From Salinibius halmophilus (GTDB lineage Bacteria; Pseudomonadota; Gammaproteobacteria; Pseudomonadales; Natronospirillaceae): DNA of 64,000 nucleotides. Location of the stretch: positions 186,001 through 250,000 of the forward strand of contig NZ_QPEP01000005.1 of the NCBI RefSeq assembly GCF_003577475.1, read 5' to 3'. The notes below the pieces were generated by a model. That model was not told the DNA's origin. It did not search any database and was given only the letters and a program-made list of their open reading frames with translations. Numbering within the stretch: position 1 is the first letter of the stretch; each line of letters begins with the position of its first letter. Positions 18,560-25,978 of this stretch are shown one piece after another. A program made the translations under genes and the position numbers.

Positions 18560-19813
18560 TTACTCTGGCACAGCTGGTTTATTGCGAGCGCTTGCATGGC
18601 GAGCGCGGCGCTCTGCATCGATGTACTTATCAGTAGTCATCGCACTTGAGTGACCGGCGTCGTCGCGAACATGCTCAATTGGGCGAAACTTCACGTCCTC
18701 TGAAATACCCGTATGGCGCAACCAGTGTACAGTGGCGGCTTTAAGCTCTAATGCATCGCTACCAAGGCCATCCGCTTGCATGCGCTCATGGGTTAAATCG
18801 AATAACTTTTGAATGATTGCACGCACCCAAGCAGTCGAGCGAATACCCCCTTTACCGCGCAGTTTAGGTAGCAAAGGCGTGGTTTCACCAGGTGCGGGCA
18901 GGGGGCTTAACCCTAAAAATAATCGAAATCGTTTTAGTGCATCAATCATGGCATCGCTGACTGCAATACTGCGCGCTTTATTGCCTTTACCTACTACATC
19001 AAACCACCAGTGGCCGTCAGAGTCGCGGTAAAAGTGACTCATCATGGGCGTCGAACGGTCGTCGGCAACCACCTCGGAAATACGCAAATACATGCAGAGT
19101 AGGCAATGCATCACAAAGCGGGTGCGCTCATGCAAATCTGGCTCATCGGCTGCCATTTCATCCACTTGCTCAATCAGATATTCCCATTGCAAATTGCTAA
19201 TACGGCGAATCTCACGGCGTGTTTCTTTGGTGATAAATTTGCTTTTTTGCCGAATCAGCGCCACTGGGTTGGCTTCAGTGACTTCCTCTTGAATTAAGAA
19301 GTTATAGAACGACGACAAGATAGCAAACATGGCCTTCAGCGCCGTTTGCGACAGCTCGTAGTCCGAAGCCTTGGCTTTTTTGCCACGCTGGGTTTCCGTT
19401 TTAGGAATGGTTGCCGTAAACGGGCGCCATTTTTCATTCGGCACACGCTGGCCTTGATTAACGACGAAGCGCGTTGCTTGTATGGTGCCAATCCAATCTT
19501 TGTCAGGCTTCTGGCAAAACAGTATAAATTCTTCAATATCCTGGCGCTTTAACTCAAGAATACTGCAGTGACGAATGCGCCAAGACCAATGCAGCAAGCG
19601 TTCAACTTCACGCCGATATGAGTTGAACGTGGCTTTAGAACCGTTGTAGCTATAGATAAACTTGGCAGCATATTCTAAATCTGTATTAGCACCGTCGATA
19701 GGTTCCAACAAAAATGGTTTTGCATCGAACCTATGTTGGTAAAACGGATTCTCCATATGATCGAGCGCGTCGAAAATTGGAATTGGCGAAGCATTTTTAG
19801 AAGCAGTAGACAT
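18560..19813 (-). CDS. Tyrosine recombinase / phage-type integrase
   Basis: 417 residues from ATG 19813 (TTG 19822 is in frame). N-terminal SAM-like core-binding domain around 50-120 (TFNSYRREVERLLHWSWRI). The catalytic domain has Arg in YLRISEVV, Lys in GKGNKARSIAVS, the HxLRH box in HWLRHTG, His in DAGHSSAMTTDKY and the nucleophile Tyr in DKYIDAE. All residues are present, so it should be active in site-specific recombination. It points left, with a 637-nt region behind its start that holds palindromes but no gene. No tRNA gene that could serve as an attachment site is visible nearby. Confidence 0.85.
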   Translation of the reverse strand: MSTASKNASPIPIFDALDHMENPFYQHRFDAKPFLLEPIDGANTDLEYAAKFIYSYNGSKATFNSYRREVERLLHWSWRIRHCSILELKRQDIEEFILFCQKPDKDWIGTIQATRFVVNQGQRVPNEKWRPFTATIPKTETQRGKKAKASDYELSQTALKAMFAILSSFYNFLIQEEVTEANPVALIRQKSKFITKETRREIRRISNLQWEYLIEQVDEMAADEPDLHERTRFVMHCLLCMYLRISEVVADDRSTPMMSHFYRDSDGHWWFDVVGKGNKARSIAVSDAMIDALKRFRLFLGLSPLPAPGETTPLLPKLRGKGGIRSTAWVRAIIQKLFDLTHERMQADGLGSDALELKAATVHWLRHTGISEDVKFRPIEHVRDDAGHSSAMTTDKYIDAERRARHASARNKPAVPE

Positions 19814-19876
19814 ATAGGCCAAGCTCGTGAAAGATGAAAGCGTAAACTCAAAACTAGGCTTCGGCGAAACTTAACT

Positions 19877-19898
19877 AGTGGCGATAATTATCACTGGT
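19877..19898. promoter_or_regulatory. Imperfect palindrome upstream of the integrase gene
   Basis: Centred on GATAATTATC (19883-19892), with flanks that still pair in most positions outward (AGTG on the left, CACT on the right). It lies 70-80 nt before the integrase ATG. It may be an operator, a Fur-like box or a recombinase arm site. The core recurs at 20010-20025. Confidence 0.4.
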
Positions 19899-20009
19899 AG
19901 TGAACTAAACAGTGAAGACCAATAGTTAACATGAGAAAAAGCAAAAAGCCGCATAAAACCTAAGAACAAGGGCTATTTTGCCTTAAAAACATCCTAATGT
20001 AAAACCATT

Positions 20010-20025
20010 GATAATCATAATTATC
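20010..20025. promoter_or_regulatory. Perfect palindrome GATAAT CATA ATTATC, Fur-box-like
   Basis: A 6-4-6 inverted repeat with strong similarity to the Fur consensus (GATAATGATAATCATTATC). No gene starts immediately downstream on either strand, so if it is a Fur site it would serve the integrase about 200 nt away. A role in site-specific recombination is the alternative. Confidence 0.4.
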
Positions 20026-20133
20026 GCCTGTAAAAGAGAGGTTTTGCTAGGATGCGGTTACACCCTATAAAATCTTCTCCGTCGATGCTGTAAGTTCGAC
20101 TGAACCAGTTTGGTACTGAATTGTTTGAATCCC

Positions 20134-20235
20134 TTAAGGCGCTAGCGTTAATGCTTTTCCCACACTTGGGCGTTGCATAAACCTACCTAACCAGTTCATC
20201 ACGTTTTCACAAGCTTGAAAACGATCGTCATTTAG
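20134..20235 (-). pseudogene. Glutathione S-transferase C-terminal-like fragment
   Basis: Minus-strand codons just before the stop at 20134 read FQACENVMNWLGRFMQRPSV then GKALTLAP. The pattern N-x-x-x-W-x-x-R-x-x-x-RP-x-V-x-x-A-L is the familiar closing helix of glutathione S-transferases. Upstream the frame soon loses any resemblance and has no credible start. I read it as a relic. The match is short and made by eye, so chance cannot be excluded. Confidence 0.35.
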
Positions 20236-20450
20236 ATATTGGTTCTTGCAGTTGGAGGATTTGCATGTCAACCATTTTCCGTAGCAAGATTGAATAAAAA
20301 AACTGGTGATATTATACCGCAACTGAAATGCCATTTCTTAAGTTAATGGCATTGATTGCCTATCCAATTATTGCCTGGATATGCTGGATACCCAATGTTG
20401 CACTGGCTTAGTTCCTTGCGCGCAAAACGGTCATTCACTTGCCGCGTTAA

Positions 20451-21086
20451 TTATGGCAACACTTGCGTGTCTCCGTTAAAAAGTAAGTACATGTTTGGCA
20501 ATCGCGCGAGCGCTTGCTCTTCTGCATCAGTGAAGTCACCTAACACAACTTCTAGATGGCTCAGGCCAAGCAACGGATTGATGCCATCACGGTCAATGTC
20601 ATCGATAAACAGATGTTTTAGGTGCGTCAGACCGGCTAATTCGTTCAATTGTGTCGTTTTTGTCCAGCCAATGTCCAAATAAGCCAGTCGATGTGCTTGG
20701 CGCAGCGGCGCTAGATCACTGATATTGGATCCTGCAACTCGCAGCTCTACTAGGTTATTTAGTATTGGCGTTGGTGGAAGCTGAGAACCCTTGTATTGCC
20801 AGCCTAGGCTTAACACTTCTAACTGGCGAAAGTTCTGCAACCCCGACAAATTGTAGATTGGCGTTTGATAACATCTCAACGCGGTGATGTGGTCATACTC
20901 GAATTGATACCTAGCTTGTTTCGGGATACCCGGTGTGTTGTTAATGCAGGCTTGTAGGCCTGTATCGGTGATGGGTTCAAGCGGTATGCTTTGGCTATCA
21001 CCATCAGTAATAGGTGCTTCGACAGTCGAGTGGTTGCAGCCAATTAGCAGCATTGCTGTGGCAAACAATAATAAATACTTTTCCAT
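20451..21086 (-). CDS. Leucine-rich-repeat lipoprotein
   Basis: 211 residues from ATG 21086 (an in-frame TTG at 21098 adds four). The signal ends in the lipobox LIGC, so the mature protein should be lipidated. After a linker, residues about 60-205 hold leucine-rich repeats: LRCYQTPIYNLSGLQNFRQL, LVELRVAGSNISDLAPLRQA, LAYLDIGWTKTTQLNELAGL. This is the spacing of internalin-like SDS22-type repeats. Such proteins bind other proteins at the cell surface or in the periplasm. The partner is unknown. The gene lies downstream of pcp in the same direction, 26 nt away. Confidence 0.7.
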   Translation of the reverse strand: MEKYLLLFATAMLLIGCNHSTVEAPITDGDSQSIPLEPITDTGLQACINNTPGIPKQARYQFEYDHITALRCYQTPIYNLSGLQNFRQLEVLSLGWQYKGSQLPPTPILNNLVELRVAGSNISDLAPLRQAHRLAYLDIGWTKTTQLNELAGLTHLKHLFIDDIDRDGINPLLGLSHLEVVLGDFTDAEEQALARLPNMYLLFNGDTQVLP

Positions 21087-21112
21087 ATCGTTTCTCAATC
21101 CGTTTTAACCAA

Positions 21113-21730
21113 CTAAGAAATCTTACCACCAATCAAATCAGTCGCAATGTTATCGCTGAAGCATGTTTCAAATGCTAGCCCAATAGCCTTGCATTGTGTG
21201 GTTAAATCCAGTGCATCGGTAATTGGTGGTGTATGAATAAATCCGCTGCACACGCCCTGCTCTTTCAATTGGTGCTGCATGCCAAAAAACAGATGATTGC
21301 ATACATAGGTGCCAGCAGAGTATGAAATTTCACTTGCAATCGACTCAGCTTGCAGGCGTTGTTGAATGGCCTTAACAGGCAGTGTGCTCATTAACGCCAG
21401 TGGTGCGTCGACAATAATCTGTTCGTCGCGGGGCTGATGTCCGGCATTATCCGCAATTGGAAAGTCATCCAGGTTTAAGGCCACCCGCTCAATGGTAATT
21501 CTGTCGCGATTGGCAGCTAAGCCTAATGCGATCACCACAGATGGCTTCACTCGATTGACCGCTTGATTAAGCAGGGTCAAACAAGCATAGCGTTCTACTG
21601 GCAAGACTTGCGTATGTAGTTTTATACGCTCTGAGTGATAATCGCTTGCTAGTATTTTGGCAATTTCCATTGTTGGGTTATTAGAATGGTCACCAAAAGC
21701 TTGGAATGCTGTGATCAACACGTTTTTCAT
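21113..21730 (-). CDS. pcp: Pyroglutamyl-peptidase I (C15)
   Basis: 205 residues from ATG 21730 (MKNVLITAFQAFGDHSNNPT); an upstream TTG at 21766 is inside the neighbouring gene. The catalytic triad blocks are present: Glu in ITIERVALNLDD, Cys in SAGTYVCNHLFFG and His in SGFIHTPPI. The enzyme removes N-terminal pyroglutamate from peptides in the cytosol. The usual GFEPFGG is AFQAFGD here, a mild change in the N-terminal loop. It starts 7 nt after the stop of the SGNH hydrolase gene. Confidence 0.88.
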   Translation of the reverse strand: MKNVLITAFQAFGDHSNNPTMEIAKILASDYHSERIKLHTQVLPVERYACLTLLNQAVNRVKPSVVIALGLAANRDRITIERVALNLDDFPIADNAGHQPRDEQIIVDAPLALMSTLPVKAIQQRLQAESIASEISYSAGTYVCNHLFFGMQHQLKEQGVCSGFIHTPPITDALDLTTQCKAIGLAFETCFSDNIATDLIGGKIS

Positions 21731-21737
21731 CTTAATG

Positions 21738-22325
21738 TTAAAACCACCACTTGCCGGATTCAGCAATCACCTTTGCCATTTTCTCAAACCCGTATTGGCG
21801 CGGGTGTGAGCCGTCAAACGCTTTGGCTTGTTGGGCAATCAGAGCGTCGTCCACCAATGGCGAAAACAGCTCAATAAACGGCACACCGAGCTCGTTACAA
21901 ACACCCTCATAAGCATGTGAGAGTGCAGCAATACGCTCATTTTGCTCGGCATTTGCAATAGGCGGCGGGCCGACAAACAAGGTGGGGTAGTCGGCTGCTC
22001 CGGTGAGCATGGCTTTTACGTTGGCAACAGATTGCTCAGGCTCCACTCGAAGGGCACCGTTCTCGAAGGTAGCATCGTTTACGCCACAGCAAAATACGAT
22101 ACGATTATCGCTACCTTTTGGTAGGCGTGGTGTGCATTCGCTTTGCCAGCGGGCAAGAATGTCAGCACTAGTGTTGCGCCGCACACCTAGGTTGTAATAA
22201 CTAATGGCTTCCCCTGCTAAGTTCGCCGCAGCGCACAAGCGTCCTGGCCAGCCAAGTGCTTGCTCATCACCAATTCCGGCAACCATGGAGTCACCAACAA
22301 AACAAATTCTTATGTCCCTGTACAT
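21738..22325 (-). CDS. SGNH/GDSL-type hydrolase
   Basis: 195 residues. Block I is RICFVGDSMVAGIGDE (catalytic Ser in GDS, about residue 13), with Gly in the YNLGVRRNTSA stretch, Asn in FCCGVNDATF (about 79) and the Asp/His pair in DGSHPRQYGF (about 174-177). All four SGNH blocks are therefore present. No signal peptide is seen, so it should act in the cytosol on an ester or acyl substrate. The TesA/lysophospholipase L1 group is the likely relation. Genes 20451-22824 all run on the minus strand with gaps of 7-26 nt and may share a transcript. Confidence 0.82.
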   Translation of the reverse strand: MYRDIRICFVGDSMVAGIGDEQALGWPGRLCAAANLAGEAISYYNLGVRRNTSADILARWQSECTPRLPKGSDNRIVFCCGVNDATFENGALRVEPEQSVANVKAMLTGAADYPTLFVGPPPIANAEQNERIAALSHAYEGVCNELGVPFIELFSPLVDDALIAQQAKAFDGSHPRQYGFEKMAKVIAESGKWWF

Positions 22326-22341
22326 TATTTCCTCAAATTGC

Positions 22342-22824
22342 CTACTTCTTAGGCATCAGCAGTGTTTGATCTATCTGACAAAAGTGGTCAACGCTATCAA
22401 TTAGCGCTTTGGCGGTCAAACCTGGCGCACCATAGGCAGTCGTTTGGCAGCCGTGCGTCTCGCGCACTTTGTTCATTAATAAAGCAAAGTCTCCGTCGCC
22501 GGAGAGCAAAATAATATGGTCAACGTTTGGCGCCTGCTCTAGTACATCGATGGTAAGGCCGACATCCCAATCGCCTTTGGCTGAGCCATCGGCGCGTTGA
22601 ATAAAAGGTTTGAGCTTTACGTGAAAGCCTATGCTTGCTAGCGCATTTTGAAAGCCGCGTTGTTTGCTGTCCCCTCGGTCAATCGCGTAGGCGGTTGCAT
22701 AAACAATCTGGTTGTCGCCACTCACTTGCTGCCATAACGCTTGGTAATTAAATTGGCCAGCAAACTGATCTCTACAGGTGTAATAAATGTTCTGCACATC
22801 AACAAATAGTGCGGCTTTTTTCAT
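22342..22824 (-). CDS. NYN-domain (LabA/DUF88-type) protein
   Basis: 160 residues. KAALFVDVQNIYYTCRD at the N-terminus and DHIILLSGDGDFALLMNKVRE near 105 supply the conserved Asp residues of the NYN (PIN-like) nuclease fold. The GDWDVGLTIDVLE stretch supplies another acidic residue. Family members are putative RNases. The gene begins with ATG 22824 (GGAGTAA upstream) and is followed 16 nt later by the SGNH hydrolase. Confidence 0.85.
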   Translation of the reverse strand: MKKAALFVDVQNIYYTCRDQFAGQFNYQALWQQVSGDNQIVYATAYAIDRGDSKQRGFQNALASIGFHVKLKPFIQRADGSAKGDWDVGLTIDVLEQAPNVDHIILLSGDGDFALLMNKVRETHGCQTTAYGAPGLTAKALIDSVDHFCQIDQTLLMPKK

Positions 22825-22882
22825 AAGTTACTCCTGCTGGCCTTATTCTTATGGTGCCTACCAAATTCAGGGGTGGCTAGCA

Positions 22883-23722
22883 CTAAATGCGCACCATACT
22901 CACTTGCAGGGTTTGCGGGCGCTCGGTTTGCCAAAGCGCCTCGCCCTCGGTGCTGCAGCGCAACACTTGCTTAGTAAATAATTTCATCGCATCTTCACAA
23001 GCAATTTGCATTTGGTAGCTAACGCGCTCACTGCAATCAGCTGCTCGGTAGATTAGCTCACTGGCCGTTACGGTGACCGGTTCACCAACGAGTTGCGAGC
23101 CGTTCAATTGCAAAGCACCAAATAGCTCATAGGTGCCTTGGAACAAGCTCTGACAGGTTGCCGCCCTACCCGCCACCATTCGCCTAGCGGGAACCGACAC
23201 ACTTATCAGCTGGCTTTGCTGGTAAGGACTCCAAGGCCCTAAACCTTTGGATGGCAAGGTGTATAGTGCCTGGCTAAGGGGGTCGTCGGGCGATAGTTTG
23301 GCAATGAAGTCGGCGATATCTGGCTTGGCGATAAAGTGTGTCGCTTGATACTCCAGGCTCTCAATACGTTTAGCTTGATCACTAATCAGCGCTTGCTGCG
23401 CGGTGATTGTGTCGGCGTGCTCGAGTAATTTGGCGAATGCTTGGCTTGCACTAGATACCTCAACTGACGCCATCTGCGCCTGTTTTGCAAAACTTAATTG
23501 CGGGTGATGCACTGGGTAAATCATGCCGTAGAAGAGCAATGCACTTAAACTGAGCACGAGCGCCCCTTCAACGGACACAACTTTAAACAGGTTGGCTTTG
23601 CCCTCGCTGGCTGCTAGGTCTTTGCGAAAGCTAGGGTTACAAATAAGTGCGATAAGCAGTGTTGCCAGTAGTAATGCGCAGAACCCTGAAACAATAATTT
23701 GCCAATGTGCTGGGTCGACCAT
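22883..23722 (-). CDS. Membrane-anchored protein with coiled-coil-like middle, unknown function
   Basis: 279 residues from ATG 23722, with AAAGGA at good distance (TTG 23728 is in frame but weaker). Two membrane helices at about 8-28 and 47-68 are followed by a stretch rich in Ala, Gln and Glu (LLEHADTITAQQALISDQAKRIESLE, about 95-122) that may form a coiled coil. The C-terminal domain has two or three Cys-containing segments (TCQSLFQGTYELF, AADCSERVSYQMQIACED, VLRCSTEGEALW). I do not recognise the family. Confidence 0.6.
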   Translation of the reverse strand: MVDPAHWQIIVSGFCALLLATLLIALICNPSFRKDLAASEGKANLFKVVSVEGALVLSLSALLFYGMIYPVHHPQLSFAKQAQMASVEVSSASQAFAKLLEHADTITAQQALISDQAKRIESLEYQATHFIAKPDIADFIAKLSPDDPLSQALYTLPSKGLGPWSPYQQSQLISVSVPARRMVAGRAATCQSLFQGTYELFGALQLNGSQLVGEPVTVTASELIYRAADCSERVSYQMQIACEDAMKLFTKQVLRCSTEGEALWQTERPQTLQVSMVRI

Positions 23723-23773
23723 AAACAATATCCTTTTTACAGAAGCATACTGTTAGCTTAAGCAGCAATGGGC

Positions 23774-23799
23774 AAAAAAAGCCCCGCTTTTGCGAGGCT
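23774..23799 (-). terminator. Intrinsic terminator of the quinone reductase gene
   Basis: On the minus strand AGCCTCGC AAAA GCGGGGCT is followed by seven T. The stem has one mismatch. It lies 40 nt beyond the stop of the gene ending at 23839. Confidence 0.75.
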
Positions 23800-23838
23800 G
23801 TTCAGATATGGGTCACGCTTGGTTCAGTAGCCCATCAT

Positions 23839-24819
23839 TTATTCTGCTGTAATCAGTACTTTACCGTCGCGCCCTGGCTGCACGGCATATTCGATCGCCG
23901 CTTTAATGTCGCTCACTGGAAAGGTTTTATCGATTGGCGTTGCCAGCTTACCAGACGCAATGAGGCCTGCTAGTTCTTGATAAAGCGCTTGCTGTTGCGC
24001 TACCGGCGCCTCTTGCAGCCAGCGAGCCAGCCAGAAACCGCGCACGGTAATATCTTTAAAGATTAAGCTCATTGGGCTGACCTGCGATGACTCACCGCTC
24101 ATCGCACCGTAGGTCACCAACGTGGCACCATGAGCAAGCACTTGTGCCAATTTCTCCGTAGCGCCGCCAGCGACTGCATCAACCGCCAGTTTGATGTCAG
24201 CGTCATTCGTTGCTTTTGCTACCTCATCCGCTAGCTGGTCGCTGTCGACCAAGACGACGTCGGCGCCCATGGCTTTTAAGGGCTCAATCAACGACTCACG
24301 ACGCACGATGTTGACGGTTTTTAAACCGCGTTGCTTCGCTAGTTGGATTAAGTAGGTGCCCACACCTGAGTTAGCGGTGTTTTGAATTACCCAATCACCT
24401 ACTTGCAGATTAACAAACTCACTTAATAGCAAGCTTGCCGTTGGCGGGTTGACGCCTAACATGGCCAACTGCAGGGGGTCAGCAGCATTTGGCATTGGCG
24501 TTAACTCATCTACTTTGGCTTTAAAATGTGTGGCCCAGGCGCCACTACCAAATGGCACCAGTGCATAGCTACCTACCTCAAGGCTGGCATTAGCGCCCTT
24601 CTCAATCACTTTAGCAATACCTTCCGAGCCACCTACAGCAGGTAATGGAGGCAAAATACCGTAGTCACCGGTAAGCGTTAGTACGTCGGAAGGGTTAATT
24701 GGCGACCCAACTAACTGCAGCAGCACTTCATCGTCACCAAGCTCGCCAAGTTCGAGCGGCACAGCATCAATGACATCTTGCGGGATTGGACCACGTGTTT
24801 GGTACTCAGCTTTTAACAT
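23839..24819 (-). CDS. Zinc-independent MDR quinone oxidoreductase / trans-2-enoyl reductase-like
   Basis: 326 residues from ATG 24819 (GAGGAAA before it). The long upstream open frame overlaps the LysR gene and is not used. Family features: SPINPSDVLTLTGDYG (about 43-58), GGSEGIAKV, GDWVIQNTANSGVGTYLIQLAKQRGLK (NADPH-binding, about 143-170) and the closing PGRDGKVLITAE. There is no catalytic zinc Cys pattern, as in quinone reductases and mitochondrial enoyl-CoA reductase (Etr1-like). It is divergent from a LysR gene with 76 nt between starts, the classical regulator-target pair. Confidence 0.85.
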   Translation of the reverse strand: MLKAEYQTRGPIPQDVIDAVPLELGELGDDEVLLQLVGSPINPSDVLTLTGDYGILPPLPAVGGSEGIAKVIEKGANASLEVGSYALVPFGSGAWATHFKAKVDELTPMPNAADPLQLAMLGVNPPTASLLLSEFVNLQVGDWVIQNTANSGVGTYLIQLAKQRGLKTVNIVRRESLIEPLKAMGADVVLVDSDQLADEVAKATNDADIKLAVDAVAGGATEKLAQVLAHGATLVTYGAMSGESSQVSPMSLIFKDITVRGFWLARWLQEAPVAQQQALYQELAGLIASGKLATPIDKTFPVSDIKAAIEYAVQPGRDGKVLITAE

Positions 24820-24895
24820 GAAATTTCCTCGTTTAATATCAGTGCAGTCAAGCTTACTGATCACAATCGATACTGGTAGTATTGTAAAACTAACA

Positions 24896-25834
24896 ATGGT
24901 TTCAACTAAGGGTTTAAAGCGAAAAGTGATCCAATTCGACCACACAAAGTACCTACCCTCTTTTTTGCATACAGCAGAAGCACTGAGTTTTTCGCAGGCC
25001 GCTCGCACCATGGGGGTCACACCAGCGGCCGTGAGCAAAGCGGTCAAAGCACTCGAGGGGCAACTAAACTGTCGGTTATTTCATCGAAGCACACATTCTT
25101 TAGCACTCACCGAGGAAGGCGAACGCTTTTACCAGGAAATTAAGCCCATCGCACAGGCAATGGCCAATACCTTTGAAAGCATTCAAGCAATGAACTCCAC
25201 TGCGCGAGGCACACTGCGTGTTACTGCACCCGTTGAGCTTGGGCACAATTACCTATTGCCATTGCTGCCTTCGTTTAACCTGGCTTATCCAGACATCAAG
25301 CTTGAACTCAATTTTGACGATCGCCCAATTGATCTAGTGAAAGAAGGCTACGACATAGGCATTGGTAATAGAGCCGGCGATGATAGCCTGCTGATTGCCC
25401 GCAAGCTCTTTGACATCAATATCATCCTGGTTGCTTCACCAAGCTTTGTTAAACAATACGGTCCTTTCAATGAGCCAGAAGCGCTTGGGGATGTGCCCTG
25501 TATTGGTTACCAAAGAGATAGCCGCTGCGACCCAGCGCCATGGCGAGTCAACGTACCAGACGGAGAGACAAAATTTGTCAAACCGGATAACACGGTTGTA
25601 ATCGTAAATACCGTGCAAGCCTTGTGTGAACTGGCTAGCTTGGGCGTGGGCATTGCACCCGTGGCAACCTGGAGCGCGCAGCGATACATCGACCGTGGCG
25701 ATTTAATTCAGGTACTGCCGCAGGTGTTCACAAGCCTGGCACCGGCGCGGATTTATTACACGTCACGCGAACATCAGCCTGCGAAAGTCAGAGCCTTTGT
25801 AGACTTTATTACCGAACAGTTGCGGGTTGAGTAG
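24896..25834 (+). CDS. LysR-family transcriptional regulator
   Basis: 312 residues from ATG 24896. A longer open frame to 24770 reaches into the divergent gene and has no support; GTG 24926 is another possible start. Winged helix at about 16-75 (FLHTAEALSFSQAARTMGVTPAAVSKAVKALEGQL, CRLFHRSTHSLALTEEG), then the periplasmic-binding-like effector domain (RGTLRVTAPVELGHNYLLPLLPSF). The family is the CrgA/YhjC-type subgroup by its RLFHRSTHSLALTEEGERFY block. It likely controls the divergent quinone oxidoreductase gene. Confidence 0.9.
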   Translation: MVSTKGLKRKVIQFDHTKYLPSFLHTAEALSFSQAARTMGVTPAAVSKAVKALEGQLNCRLFHRSTHSLALTEEGERFYQEIKPIAQAMANTFESIQAMNSTARGTLRVTAPVELGHNYLLPLLPSFNLAYPDIKLELNFDDRPIDLVKEGYDIGIGNRAGDDSLLIARKLFDINIILVASPSFVKQYGPFNEPEALGDVPCIGYQRDSRCDPAPWRVNVPDGETKFVKPDNTVVIVNTVQALCELASLGVGIAPVATWSAQRYIDRGDLIQVLPQVFTSLAPARIYYTSREHQPAKVRAFVDFITEQLRVE

Positions 25835-25978
25835 TAAAAAGAAGGCCCTGGAACGAGCGTGTTGTGACGCCGTTCACTTTTGTACTTAAGGTGTACCTAA
25901 TACAAACCGGCCACTGTTAGATTTATCAGCAATAGCGCCTCACACTAGGCAGACTGCTAACCAAAAGAACTATTAACA

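Larger units (their letters stand above)
19814..20450. other. 637-nt region without an intact gene
   Basis: Between the integrase start and the LRR lipoprotein stop. It holds two AT-rich palindromes built on GATAAT/ATTATC, listed separately, and a minus-strand fragment resembling the end of a glutathione S-transferase. The remaining open frames are short, with no ribosome sites. The region is AT-rich just behind the integrase, as expected for promoter or recombination sites. Confidence 0.5.

Noticed and set aside
18560-20450. A complete genomic island bounded by attachment sites
   Set aside because: No tRNA gene and no long direct repeats flank the integrase within the window, so the borders cannot be set.
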